Shown here piece by piece: positions 41,523 through 50,074 of a DNA stretch of 64,000 bases (position 1 is the stretch's first letter; each line of letters starts with the position of its first letter). The translations under genes and the position numbers were made by a program. The notes below the pieces were generated by a model. The model saw nothing but the letters and a program-made list of their open reading frames with translations, ran no database searches and was not told the DNA's origin. The stretch lies in the NCBI RefSeq assembly GCF_023074835.1, contig NZ_JALLGW010000001.1, forward strand, positions 2,170,001 to 2,234,000, read 5' to 3'. The DNA comes from Halomarina salina (GTDB taxonomy: Archaea; Halobacteriota; Halobacteria; Halobacteriales; Haloarculaceae).

Positions 41523-42218
41523 TCACCCGCCGACGCCGAACCGCTGGCCGAGCGCCTCCGCCACGTCGTTGAGGTGGGCGGTCCCCCAGACGCCGACCAC
41601 GACGCCGCCCACGGTGTCGAACACCAGGTCGAGCATCGTGTCCGAGAGGCCGTACTGGGTGAGGACCGTCCCCACTCCGAAGACCACCGCAGCCTCGCCG
41701 ATCGCGAACTCGATGACCTCCCAGAGGACGCCGAAGGCGATGACGAACAGCAGGATGTAGACGAACATGAACCGCGGTGGGAAGTGGACGCCGCTGGCGT
41801 ACTCGTCGAGCGCGCGGGCGGTTGCGTAGCCGACGCCCGCGACGACCGACGCCGAGAACCCGTGAGTGAGGTGGTCCCACCAGCCGTCCGAGGAGTAGAG
41901 CGTGCTGTAGGCCGCGTCCTCGGGGGCGCTGCCGACGACCTCGACGAGACTCGCCGGGAGCGGTATCGTCCCGAGCGCGTGGAGGAAGACGGCGGTCGTG
42001 ATCCAGAGCGTGAGCCCGAGGTCCATCGGGATGCCGTAGTCGCGCTGGAGAATCGGGGGGAGCTGAGCGACGAGCAGGGCGATGCCGCAGTTGACGATGA
42101 TACCCGTGTGCCCGAGGTAGAGCCCGACGAGGAACATCCCGGCGAGGCCGACCTCCATCAGCCAGACGAGCGCGTGCTGGACGCGCTCGGAGAGGCCGAC
42201 GCGTTCGCGGAGCTTCAT
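41523..42218 (-). CDS. Multi-pass membrane protein of unknown function (DUF2238-like)
   Basis: A 231-residue membrane protein with about seven hydrophobic segments. Motifs DHLTHGFSASVVAGVGYATARAL and VLWEVIEFAIGEAA, with His and Glu residues within membrane helices, recall DUF2238/YjdF membrane proteins, though I am not certain. The ATG at 42218 is preceded by shadow sequence. It is 49 bases downstream of another membrane protein gene on the same strand, so both are probably co-transcribed. Confidence 0.75.
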   Translation of the reverse strand: MKLRERVGLSERVQHALVWLMEVGLAGMFLVGLYLGHTGIIVNCGIALLVAQLPPILQRDYGIPMDLGLTLWITTAVFLHALGTIPLPASLVEVVGSAPEDAAYSTLYSSDGWWDHLTHGFSASVVAGVGYATARALDEYASGVHFPPRFMFVYILLFVIAFGVLWEVIEFAIGEAAVVFGVGTVLTQYGLSDTMLDLVFDTVGGVVVGVWGTAHLNDVAEALGQRFGVGG

Positions 42219-42267
42219 CCGCCGCCTGCCCCCGGAGGCGTCCGGGTCGGACCTTGGGCGACGCTCC

Positions 42268-42855
42268 TCACAGGTCGGCCTCCAGTCGCTCGCGGCCGCG
42301 GGCGAACCGGCGGAAGTACAGTTCGAAGACGACGCCGGCACCGACGCCCGCGACGGTGGACGCGACGAACTCCAGCATCAGCGCCCGTTCGTCGACGACG
42401 AACCCGGTGCCGAGGTAGATGTCGGCGACCCAGCGGACGACGGCCCAGATGCCCGCGGCGGCCATCGTCGTCACGACGACGAAGAAGACGGCGAAGCTGT
42501 AGCTCATCTCGACGGCCGTGAACACGTCGAGTTCGACGGCGACGAGCAGCGCGAGCGCGGCGACGGCGATGTAGGTGGTCACGTCGCTGACGGTTCCGTC
42601 TCCGACCGACCGCACGACGAGCGGGAGGGCGGCCAGCCCCAGCACCTCCCACGGCGGCATCGCCCGGAGCGAGCGCCGTGCGAGCGCCGGGAACGCGCCC
42701 ACCGTCGCGACGCCGAGCGCGAACAGCGCCCACAGTCGCTCGCCGACGGCGACGTTCCCGACGGCGACGGCGGCCGCTCCGGCGACGAGCAGCCACGCCA
42801 GGAGGGCGTTCGTGCCCGCGTCGCGGAGCATCCGACTGACCTCCGACTGGTCCAT
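42268..42855 (-). CDS. Multi-pass membrane protein of unknown function
   Basis: A 195-residue protein with about six hydrophobic segments. Part of it (AVEMSYSFAVFFVVVTTMAAAGIWAVVRWVADIYLGTG) resembles the downstream neighbour in composition, so the two may be distantly related subunits of one membrane complex (inference). No catalytic motif is seen. The ATG at 42855 gives a short polar N-terminus (MDQSEVSRMLRD) before the first membrane segment. Confidence 0.72.
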   Translation of the reverse strand: MDQSEVSRMLRDAGTNALLAWLLVAGAAAVAVGNVAVGERLWALFALGVATVGAFPALARRSLRAMPPWEVLGLAALPLVVRSVGDGTVSDVTTYIAVAALALLVAVELDVFTAVEMSYSFAVFFVVVTTMAAAGIWAVVRWVADIYLGTGFVVDERALMLEFVASTVAGVGAGVVFELYFRRFARGRERLEADL

Positions 42856-42973
42856 ACGTGCTGTAGTCGGCAGGCGATACAAAAACCTACTCAGCGGCGG
42901 CGGGGTCGTGGCCGTTCTGGCCGGGGCGCTCTCGTGACGACAGGTGTCTCCTCGACGTGTCTCTCGTGTGGAT

Positions 42974-43903
42974 TCAGACGGCGAGATACGCGGCGAGATA
43001 GACGAGAACGGCGACGGTGACGGTCGCGAGCGCCGTCAGGGCCATCGCCAGCGTCCGGTGTCGGTCGCGCGAGCGGAGGTGGTCGATGCCGCCGACCCCG
43101 ACGCCACACGCGACGCCGAGTCCCAGCACGGTGAACACGAACGGGTAGGACAGCGAGAGCGTCGGCGCGGGAACCGCCAGGGCAGCCCCGCCGGACGGCA
43201 GCCCCAGCGCCGCCGTCGGGTCGAGGTAGTCGGCGAGCCGCTGGTCGGTGAGGTGGAGGTAGACGACCGCCGCCAGCCAGAACGTCCCGAGTTCGACGAG
43301 CATCGCGCCGACGAGGTGGAGCGTCGGGTCGGGACTGAGCGCGATACGTTCGGTCAGCAGCGTCGCCTCGAACGGGTAGAGCAGTCGCGGGGGCGTACCG
43401 GTGAACAGGTCGCCGAACGGGTGGGTCGTCAGGCCGACGAGCGCCGTGAGGAGGACGCTCCTCGGCGACACGTCGAACCGACCCGCGAGCGTCGCGACGC
43501 CCGCCCCACCGACCGCGAACGCCCCGACCACCAGCGCCCCGAGGACGCCGCTGGCGAGTCCCGACCAGGCGACCAGCGCCCCGAGGGTACACCCGCCGAC
43601 GACGCGGGGCCACCCCGCCCGCGACACGGCGGCGAACGCGGGCGCGGCGACCACGGCGACGACGAGCGAGTGGGTCGCGGCGCGGTGGACGACGCTGCTC
43701 GCGCCCCAGAACCCCTTGGCGAGCGCCAGGGGGCCGCCGTCGGCCCAGAGGAGGCCGACCGGAGCGTAGAGCATGTCGACGTCGGGGAGGGTCGCGAACG
43801 CGCCCGCGAGGAGGCCGAGGGCGAGCGCTCGGTCGCGGCCCGTGTACCGGGCCGCGACGGCGGCGACGAGGGCGAACGCCAGCAGTCCGTGACCGACGAA
43901 CAC
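42974..43903 (-). CDS. Membrane-bound metal-dependent hydrolase (YdjM/DUF457-like)
   Basis: A 309-residue membrane protein with about eight hydrophobic segments. It starts MFVGHGLLAFAL and carries LPDVDMLYAP, HRAATHSLV and TTHPFGDLF, the His/Asp pattern of YdjM/DUF457 membrane hydrolases, which are likely metal-binding. The start is GTG at 43903. The substrate is unknown; members are sometimes described as phospholipase-like or LexA-regulated. It is on the same strand as the two membrane genes that follow it. Confidence 0.82.
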   Translation of the reverse strand: MFVGHGLLAFALVAAVAARYTGRDRALALGLLAGAFATLPDVDMLYAPVGLLWADGGPLALAKGFWGASSVVHRAATHSLVVAVVAAPAFAAVSRAGWPRVVGGCTLGALVAWSGLASGVLGALVVGAFAVGGAGVATLAGRFDVSPRSVLLTALVGLTTHPFGDLFTGTPPRLLYPFEATLLTERIALSPDPTLHLVGAMLVELGTFWLAAVVYLHLTDQRLADYLDPTAALGLPSGGAALAVPAPTLSLSYPFVFTVLGLGVACGVGVGGIDHLRSRDRHRTLAMALTALATVTVAVLVYLAAYLAV

Positions 43904-43985
43904 GCTCTCGCTAGCGCGTCAGCGCGCAAAAACAGTGCGGTGGGTCGTGCTACCCCAGTACTCGGTAGGTCGTCGGCGACGACCC

Positions 43986-44303
43986 CTACGAGGGGAGTCC
44001 CTCGCTCGCCGTCGGGTGGAGCACCTCGTAGTCGCCGTCGCCGTCGACGCGCATCACCGCCCAGTCGTAGTCCGGTTCGAGTCCCAGCAGTTCCTCGCGG
44101 AGCTCCGACGCCCGGTCGGGGTCGGCGACGAAACAGCGCAGGTCCGCCTCGTCGCGTACCTCAGTCGGCGTCTGCTCCGAGATATAGACGATACGCCACT
44201 TGCGTTCCGCTCTGAGTTCGTCTCCGACGGACTCCACCTCGTAGCCGAGGTCCGTGAAGATCGTGCGCGCTTCGTCGATCAAGGGTGTGCTAAGGACCCC
44301 CAT
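43986..44303 (-). CDS. Conserved-looking soluble protein of unknown function
   Basis: A 105-residue acidic alpha/beta protein (MGVLSTPLIDEARTIFTDLGYEV, WRIVYISEQTPTEVRDEADLRCFVADPDRASEL). No family is recognised; the single Cys and the pattern of alternating strands give no clear fold. The ATG at 44303 is chosen because the upstream frame is low-quality. It has its own promoter gap of 119 bases with an AT-rich word (ATAACC) about 25-35 bases upstream. Confidence 0.65.
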   Translation of the reverse strand: MGVLSTPLIDEARTIFTDLGYEVESVGDELRAERKWRIVYISEQTPTEVRDEADLRCFVADPDRASELREELLGLEPDYDWAVMRVDGDGDYEVLHPTASEGLPS

Positions 44304-44422
44304 TCGTACGGAGGTTGTGTGTCTCTGCACATAACCTTTGGCACGTACTGACATGACACATCGACTCGGCGACCCTTCCGAGAAATCGGGACACTGCGGG
44401 GCCGTCCGGGAGTCCGCCGCAC

Positions 44423-44665
44423 TCACTCGTGTGCGGCGTCCCACTCCTCGGCCTTGTGGAGGTTCGAACAGCCGTTGCACTGGATGCGACCCATCGAGTC
44501 GACGGCGGTGTCGAGCGTCTCACAGTTCGAACAGAAGTACCCCCAGCGCCGACTCCTGTCCTCGGTGACGTAGACGACGAAGAAGGGGGCTTTCGAACCG
44601 CGCTCCGCCTCGTCGCGGGCGACGTACAGCGTTCCGTCTCCGTGGTCGCGGGCCTCGAGGCTCAT
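44423..44665 (-). CDS. Small zinc-ribbon protein (DUF5816-like)
   Basis: An 80-residue protein with a zinc ribbon: FCSNCETLD and IQCNGCSNLHKAEEWDAAHE (CxxC...CxxC). The N-terminal half (GSKAPFFVVYVTEDRSRRWGYFC) is like haloarchaeal proteins I remember as DUF5816. Function is unknown; such proteins are often nucleic-acid- or protein-binding. The ATG is at 44665. Confidence 0.72.
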   Translation of the reverse strand: MSLEARDHGDGTLYVARDEAERGSKAPFFVVYVTEDRSRRWGYFCSNCETLDTAVDSMGRIQCNGCSNLHKAEEWDAAHE

Positions 44666-44740
44666 ACGCGCTACTGGTCGTTCGTCGGTAAATGCTCCGC
44701 GGTCGATGCGTTGATACGAGCGTGGGCCGTCGGCGCGAGT

Positions 44741-46126
44741 ATGTCCCCTCGTCTCCTCCACTACTCCGACCTCGAAGGGGTGTACGACGACCCCGACCGC
44801 CTCGCGCGTCTCGCGAGCAGCATCGACCACCTCCGCGACGACGAGACGCTCGTGGTCGGGAGCGGCGACAACACCGCTCCGGGCGTTCTCTCGCTCGTCT
44901 CCGAGGGCCGGCAGGCCCTCCCGTTCTTCGACCGCGTCGGGCCCGACGCCGAGACGCTGGGGAACCACGACTTCGACTACGGTCTCGACGCGACACGCCA
45001 CCTCGTCCGCGAGTCGCCCCAGCAGTGGGTGAGCGCCAACGTCCGCACCGACGACGGCGACGTGTTCGGCGAGGAGTGTGGCGTCGCCCCCTCGACGGTT
45101 CTCGAAGTGGACGGCGCACGGGTCGGTCTCGTGGGCGTCACCGACCCGGCGACGAAGGAGATGAGTCCGCGCGCGAACGGCCTGCGCTTCACCGACCCCG
45201 TCGAGGCCGTCGGCCGCGAGATCGGCCGACTCAGGAACGAGGGCGTCGACCACCTCGTCGTCCTCTCGCACCTCGGCGCTGCCGACGACGACCTCGCGCG
45301 GACGTACGACCTCGACGCCGTCCTCGGGGGCCACGTGCACGAACCGCGCGCCGAGGTCGTCGCGAACACGGTCTGTACGCGAACCGGACCCAACGGGCAC
45401 CGCCTCGTCGAGGTCGACCTCGCGGACGGGTCGGTGTCGCTCCACGACGTGACCGACGCCGCCCCCGACGAGGCGCTCTACGCCGAGTTCAGCGACCTCC
45501 GCGCGGAGACGGGGCTGACCGACGTGGTCGGCCACGTCGAGCGCCCCGTCGAGCGCCGCCGCGACCTCCGGACCGCGGGGGAGTGTCGCATCGGCAACTT
45601 CGTCGCGGACGCCTACCGATGGGCGGCCGACGCGGACCTCGCGCTCCACAACTCCGGCGGCCTGCGCGACGGACCGGCGCTGGAGGAGGCGGTGACCGCG
45701 GCCGACCTCGTCGGCGTCGTCCCGTTCGACGAGCCGGTCTCGGTCGCCGAGGTCGACGGTGAGGACCTCTACGACCTGTTCGCCGACGCCTACCGCGCGC
45801 CCCACGGCGAGTGGCGCTGGGACGCCCACATCAGCGGGGCGACCGTCGCCTTCGACACCGAGGCGAACGAGGTCCGGGAGCTACACGTCGGCGGGGACCC
45901 CGTCGACCCCGACCGGACCTACGAACTCGCGACGAACGACTACCTGCTCTCGACGGCCCACGAGTTCCCGACGCTGACGGCGGCCCACCGCGACCGGACG
46001 TTGACGGTCCAGTACGAGGTGCTCGTCGCCTACGCGAGGGAACACGGGATACAACCCGAACTGGAAGACCGTATCGACCTCGGACGAAAAGCTTCAGAAC
46101 CCTCGGCGCGGAACCACAACCGATGA
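44741..46126 (+). CDS. 5'-nucleotidase / 2',3'-cyclic phosphodiesterase family enzyme
   Basis: A 461-residue protein with the metallophosphatase domain first (LHYSDLEG, VVGSGDNTAPG, TLGNHDFDYGLD, VVLSHLG, GGHVHEPR) and the 5'-nucleotidase C-terminal domain after (ECRIGNFVADAYRWAADADLALHNSGGLRDGP, TNDYLLSTAHEFP). Metal ligands D, D, N, H, H are in place, though the first block has DLEG instead of the usual DxHG/DFHG. Unlike secreted bacterial UshA it has no signal peptide, so it probably acts inside the cell. Its stop overlaps the ATG of a small Usp gene. Confidence 0.92.
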   Translation: MSPRLLHYSDLEGVYDDPDRLARLASSIDHLRDDETLVVGSGDNTAPGVLSLVSEGRQALPFFDRVGPDAETLGNHDFDYGLDATRHLVRESPQQWVSANVRTDDGDVFGEECGVAPSTVLEVDGARVGLVGVTDPATKEMSPRANGLRFTDPVEAVGREIGRLRNEGVDHLVVLSHLGAADDDLARTYDLDAVLGGHVHEPRAEVVANTVCTRTGPNGHRLVEVDLADGSVSLHDVTDAAPDEALYAEFSDLRAETGLTDVVGHVERPVERRRDLRTAGECRIGNFVADAYRWAADADLALHNSGGLRDGPALEEAVTAADLVGVVPFDEPVSVAEVDGEDLYDLFADAYRAPHGEWRWDAHISGATVAFDTEANEVRELHVGGDPVDPDRTYELATNDYLLSTAHEFPTLTAAHRDRTLTVQYEVLVAYAREHGIQPELEDRIDLGRKASEPSARNHNR

Positions 46127-46521
46127 CGCAGGTGGTCGTCCCGGTCAGATACCCGCTCTCGGACCACTCCCGAGCGACGCTCGAGGAGGGTGCGCGCATC
46201 GCGGACGAACGAGACGCGGCCCTCGTCGTCCTCCACGTCAACCTCTACCAGAACGGCCACCCCATCTCCCGGCGCGACCTGAAGCGGGCCGCCGAGGAGG
46301 TCACCGGTCCGCGCAAGCGAACCCGCTACGTCGTCCGGTCGGGCTTTCTCGTCGAGGAGACCATCCTCGACGAGGTGGCCTCGGAGAACGCCGACGTGGT
46401 GGTCATCGGCAGAAAGCAGGTGAGTCGCTGGCGGCGGATGGTCCGCCGCCTCACCGACGACCCCGACGTCGAGCGGTTCCTCCGCGAGAAGATCGACGCG
46501 GAGGTCGTCACCGTCGGCTGA
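46123..46521 (+). CDS. Universal stress protein family protein
   Basis: A 132-residue single-domain Usp-like protein (VVVPVRYPLSDHSRATLEEGARIA, VVLHVNLYQNGHPISRRDLKRAA, NADVVVIGRKQVSRWRRMVRRL). The canonical GxxGxxxxxxG nucleotide loop is replaced by GRKQVSRWRR, so ATP binding is doubtful. It is translationally coupled to the nucleotidase gene (ATGA overlap). Confidence 0.82.
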   Translation: MTQVVVPVRYPLSDHSRATLEEGARIADERDAALVVLHVNLYQNGHPISRRDLKRAAEEVTGPRKRTRYVVRSGFLVEETILDEVASENADVVVIGRKQVSRWRRMVRRLTDDPDVERFLREKIDAEVVTVG

Positions 46522-46570
46522 ACGGCGTTCTGCCGTCGGTCTCTCGACGACACTGCGACGGAGCGCGTCG

Positions 46571-47773
46571 CTACTCGTCGTCCGGGCCGGACGTATCCGC
46601 GCCGCCTTCGTCGTGACCGTCCTCGTCGCTCTCACCCGCGTCCACGTCGTCCCGTTCCTCGCCGTCGCCGTCCGTCCTCGGAGTGTTCTGCGCGCGACTC
46701 TCACCCTCGTAACCTCGCTCCGGTGCGCCCGGCCCCCGGTCTCGCATCGACACTGGCAGTTCGCCCGTCGTCTCGTCGAACACGACGTGCGAGTGGGGGT
46801 ACGCGATCTCGACGTCCGCGTCGTCGAGACGCTCCCAGATACGCTCCTGAACGCGCGAGCGGACCGTCAGCAGTTTGTACGGCTCGCGGACCCAGTAGCG
46901 GAGTCGGAGGTTGACGCCGTGGTCGGCGTAGTTCTCGATGTAGCACGTCGGGGCGGCGGGGTACCGCGCGCTCCCGATGCGGATGTCGGGGCCGCCTTCG
47001 ATGACCCGGTCGACGCCGCGAGCGGAGTCCTCGATGAGTTCTCGCGCCTCCTTCAGGTCGCCCTCGTAGGTGACCAGCACGTCGAGCGTGAGTCGCGACC
47101 GGGGGTCCTCCGCGGAGTAGTTGACGACGTCGCGCTCGCGCATCGTCCCGTTGGGAACGACGAGGAACGTGTTGTCGAACGTGAATATCTTCGTGTACCG
47201 GAGCGTGACGTCCTCGATGAATCCGCGCTGGGGCGGGTCCCTGCCGACGAGTTCGACCATGTCACCCACCTCGTAGGGCTGGTCGGCGAGGACGAACAGC
47301 CCCTGGACGTAGCTCCCGACGATGGGTGCGAGCACGATACCGATGACGGCCGAGAACACCGTCAGCGAGATGGTGATGTCGCCGAGTTTGACGTTGTAGA
47401 TGCCGAGGATGGTGAGGAACCCGAACACGTAGACGACCCCGCGCATGAGTCGGAGGACGGTCCGAGTGACGCTCGGTCGGCGGAACCGTCGGGCGATGCG
47501 CCGGCCGAACGTCTTCGTCAGGAACTGTGCTGCGTACCACGAGAGCGCGATTACGAGGAGGGTGAGGATGAGGCGTGCCCACTCGTCGGGGATGTGGAAC
47601 AGATTCACCAGTTCGCTAATTGCCCGTTCACTGACATCCGACTGGTTCCCCGCCGACTGGTTTCCCGAGACGTTGCTACCGGTTCCGTTTCCCGTCCCGT
47701 TTCCGCCCGTCCTGTTCGTCGACTGGTTCTGCGTCCCCTGCTGCAGACTGGTCGGGGACGACTGGCCGCGCAT
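46571..47773 (-). CDS. Small-conductance mechanosensitive channel (MscS family)
   Basis: A 400-residue channel. Residues 1-45 are an Asn/Gly/Ser/Thr-rich extracellular tail with at least six N-x-S/T sequons. Three membrane helices follow (about 60-80, 100-122, 130-155), the third lining the pore. The cytoplasmic beta domain holds PYEVGDMVELVGRDPPQRGFIEDVTLRYTKI and VVPNGTMRERDVVNYS. A 60-residue charged C-terminal tail closes it. The channel releases solutes on hypo-osmotic shock, a constant risk for a halophile. The start is ATG at 47773. Confidence 0.93.
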   Translation of the reverse strand: MRGQSSPTSLQQGTQNQSTNRTGGNGTGNGTGSNVSGNQSAGNQSDVSERAISELVNLFHIPDEWARLILTLLVIALSWYAAQFLTKTFGRRIARRFRRPSVTRTVLRLMRGVVYVFGFLTILGIYNVKLGDITISLTVFSAVIGIVLAPIVGSYVQGLFVLADQPYEVGDMVELVGRDPPQRGFIEDVTLRYTKIFTFDNTFLVVPNGTMRERDVVNYSAEDPRSRLTLDVLVTYEGDLKEARELIEDSARGVDRVIEGGPDIRIGSARYPAAPTCYIENYADHGVNLRLRYWVREPYKLLTVRSRVQERIWERLDDADVEIAYPHSHVVFDETTGELPVSMRDRGPGAPERGYEGESRAQNTPRTDGDGEERDDVDAGESDEDGHDEGGADTSGPDDE

Positions 47774-47857
47774 ACCCGTCGCTCTCCCGACGAGGGAAAA
47801 AGGGTTGCGACCCGTGGCTCGGGAAGTTTGAAGCGTCTGCCCGCCGCGTCTCTACGT

Positions 47858-48592
47858 ATGTTCGGGTTACGCGAGCGCCCCGCGTTCGACGTCACGCACA
47901 CGGAGTCGCCGGGCGAGGCGCTGGTCTGTGGGTTCTCCGAGTACGGACTGGCGGGGCTGACCGCCGCGAACTACCTCGTTGAGCACCTGAACCTGACGGA
48001 GGTCGGTCACGTCACGACGGCGGAACTGCCGACCATCACGCCCTTCGAAGACGGCCGTCCCCGCCATCACACCCGCCTGTTCTCCCGCGAGGACTTCCCG
48101 GTGACCGTCCTCGTCGGGGAACTGTTCGTCCCGCCCGCGGCCGCCACCCCGTTCGCAGAGGCGGTCGGCGAGTGGGCCGCCGACGAGGTCGACGAACTCG
48201 TCGTCCTCTCGGGTGTCCCCATCGCTCACGGCCCCGACGACCACCGCGCGTTCTACGTCGCCACGGACGGCTACCGGGAGCGACGCCTCGCCGACCAGGA
48301 CGTTCAGGCGATGGCCGGCGGGTTCCTCGACGGCGTCAACGCCGCCATCACCCGACTGGGTCTCGACACCGACCTGGAGACGTGCGTGTTCGCCACGCCC
48401 GCCCACGCGCAGGCCCCCGACGTGGACGCCGCACTGCGACTGCTCGACGCCGTCACGCGGGTCTACGACCTCGACGTCGACACGGAACCGCTCGAAGCGT
48501 ACGCCCAGCGCGTCCAGCGCTACTACGCCGAACTCGCCGACCGGATGGAGAGCCGCGAGGAGCAGGGGAGCGACGACCGGATGTACATGTGA
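47858..48592 (+). CDS. PAC2-family proteasome assembly chaperone-like protein
   Basis: A 244-residue protein of the PAC2 family (COG1938/2047). It has EALVCGFSEYGLAGLTAANYLVEHLNLTEVGHVTTAELPTITPFEDGRPRHHTRLF, DELVVLSGVPI and a helical C-terminus (LEAYAQRVQRYYAELADRM). Archaeal homologues are linked to proteasome assembly, but direct evidence is limited. The ATG at 47858 gives MFGLRERPAFDVTHTE. The gene is divergent from mscS with 84 bases between starts. Confidence 0.85.
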   Translation: MFGLRERPAFDVTHTESPGEALVCGFSEYGLAGLTAANYLVEHLNLTEVGHVTTAELPTITPFEDGRPRHHTRLFSREDFPVTVLVGELFVPPAAATPFAEAVGEWAADEVDELVVLSGVPIAHGPDDHRAFYVATDGYRERRLADQDVQAMAGGFLDGVNAAITRLGLDTDLETCVFATPAHAQAPDVDAALRLLDAVTRVYDLDVDTEPLEAYAQRVQRYYAELADRMESREEQGSDDRMYM

Positions 48593-48656
48593 GCCATGGA
48601 GCAGGTGCGTGAGTACGCCGACCTACGTCGCTCTCGGTGACTCGGCCAGCACGAAA

Positions 48657-49361
48657 TCAAGCCTCCGAGGTGGGCTCGAGAAACGCGTTCGTCGTGAAGG
48701 TGACGATCGCACGACGGAGCCGTTCGGTGACTGCCTGGTCGGACACCTCCATCTGTGTCGCGAGTTCGGCGAGTTTGATCTCTCGAGGGACGGCGTAGTA
48801 CCCCTCTTCCACCGCCTTGGTTAGCGTCTCGCGCTGAACGGGAGTCAGGCCGAAATCCGCGACGATGTCGGAATCCGCCGACCCACTGATGACGTCGAGG
48901 TACTCTGCCTGTTCGTACTTCTCCAGGAGGGTGAACTGGAGGTCGTACTCCGCGCACACGTCTCGGAACCGTGTCAAGCCGTCGTAGTTGGGGAACGCGA
49001 CCTGGTACTCCCACCCCTCGTGAGTGCCGACCATCCGCTGGAGGACCCCGCCGGCGTCGACGAGCGTCGGATATACGCTCCGCCGCTGTCCCTCGCCGAC
49101 TTGCTTGACCCGATACAGTTGCTGGTCGCTGAAGGTCGTGAGACACCGGATGTCCGTCACCGTCGGGTCGGTCTTCATCGCCGCCTCGAACGCATCACAG
49201 TCGTCCGATTCGACCCAGAAGGTGCCGACCCGCTTCTCGTAGTCGACGGTCTCTAGCTGTTCGAAAATGACACGTGTGGACGGTACGCCTCGGAGCGCCT
49301 GGAGTAGCGTCGGTTGTGATACCAACGCGTTGACGATTAGTCGCACGGGGTCCCCCGACAT
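48657..49361 (-). CDS. Bat-type (HTH-10) transcriptional regulator 2
   Basis: A 234-residue regulator with an N-terminal sensor-like domain and a C-terminal HTH-10 (FGLTPVQRETLTKAVEEGYYAVPREIKLAELATQMEVSDQAVTERLRRAIVTF). The N-terminal part is of the type found before HTH-10 domains in haloarchaea. The ATG at 49361 follows an AT-rich word (TTATGTAT on minus) by about 25 bases. It borders a 0.46 kb gap of different base composition; its targets are unknown. It is only distantly similar to the regulator at 9.9 kb. Confidence 0.85.
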   Translation of the reverse strand: MSGDPVRLIVNALVSQPTLLQALRGVPSTRVIFEQLETVDYEKRVGTFWVESDDCDAFEAAMKTDPTVTDIRCLTTFSDQQLYRVKQVGEGQRRSVYPTLVDAGGVLQRMVGTHEGWEYQVAFPNYDGLTRFRDVCAEYDLQFTLLEKYEQAEYLDVISGSADSDIVADFGLTPVQRETLTKAVEEGYYAVPREIKLAELATQMEVSDQAVTERLRRAIVTFTTNAFLEPTSEA

Positions 49362-49819
49362 AGTAAGGGTGTGAGAATGCCATACATAACCATGACGGTG
49401 CGCGCTTCTTCCGTGGCCGAGGACAGTACGGACGCGCGGACGCAACGGAACGGGAGGGAGTCGGTTGCGCTATCTCACCGACGGGTGAGGTCGAGGAGAA
49501 TCGATACTTCGCAGCACGGGTGTCTCGGCTGGTCCGGCGCCAATCTGGGTGAGACGACGACACACTGGTATCGCCTACTGCGTGCCGAGGGCCGGATTGC
49601 GCCCCCGATTGGCAGCGCCGAGTTCCTCCATGCTGGAAACCATCGTGAACCGACCGCTGTATCGCTTTCGCCGTCGCCACGCTTCCAGCACTCTATCGAA
49701 TCGGGGTCGCTCTCACCACGATTCACCGACCCGTGATATCGAGTCTCAGGCCGTGAAGAGACGGTTAACGATGTTTATTGCCAATACACGTATCAGTGGC
49801 GAGTCGCTAGGGTGAGGTG
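49362..49819. other. 458-base gap of lower GC without a recognisable gene
   Basis: Several short frames cross the region, but none shows haloarchaeal coding bias or a known motif. Base composition is closer to balanced than in neighbouring genes. A GTTTATTG box near 49773 may be the promoter of the next gene. It may be a decayed gene or an imported fragment. Confidence 0.5.
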
Positions 49820-50029
49820 ATGAGTAAAGCAGACCTCCAGCGGCCCGCCCGGGAGCGCACGACGCGCCGGAAGGCGGTGCTGTTCTGCCCGACCTGCGGC
49901 CACGAGAGCCACGCGCGTCGTGGTGACTGGCTGGTAGAGCACCGACCGACCGACGAGGGGGACGTCGTCGCCGTCTCCTGTCCGACCTGCGAGACGACGC
50001 TCACGGTCGAACCGGCGTTCTGTGGGTAA
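49820..50029 (+). CDS. Small zinc-ribbon protein
   Basis: A 69-residue protein with two CxxC knuckles, FCPTCGHES and SCPTCETTL, spaced 31 residues apart (first Cys to first Cys) as in a zinc ribbon. The N-terminal 20 residues are basic (RPARERTTRRK). It may bind nucleic acid. The ATG at 49820 is preceded by an in-frame GTG; either may be used. Confidence 0.72.
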   Translation: MSKADLQRPARERTTRRKAVLFCPTCGHESHARRGDWLVEHRPTDEGDVVAVSCPTCETTLTVEPAFCG

Positions 50030-50074
50030 CGGCGAAACCGACAGTCCTCCTTCCGACGCGAACGCGTCCTCCGC

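Noticed and set aside
40297-46521. Recent duplication between the two universal stress protein genes
   Set aside because: The proteins share only the fold; the second lacks the nucleotide loop, and no DNA-level similarity was visible.
49475-49726. 83-codon minus frame in the low-GC gap
   Set aside because: No haloarchaeal acidic bias, no motif and no promoter; probably chance in lower-GC sequence.
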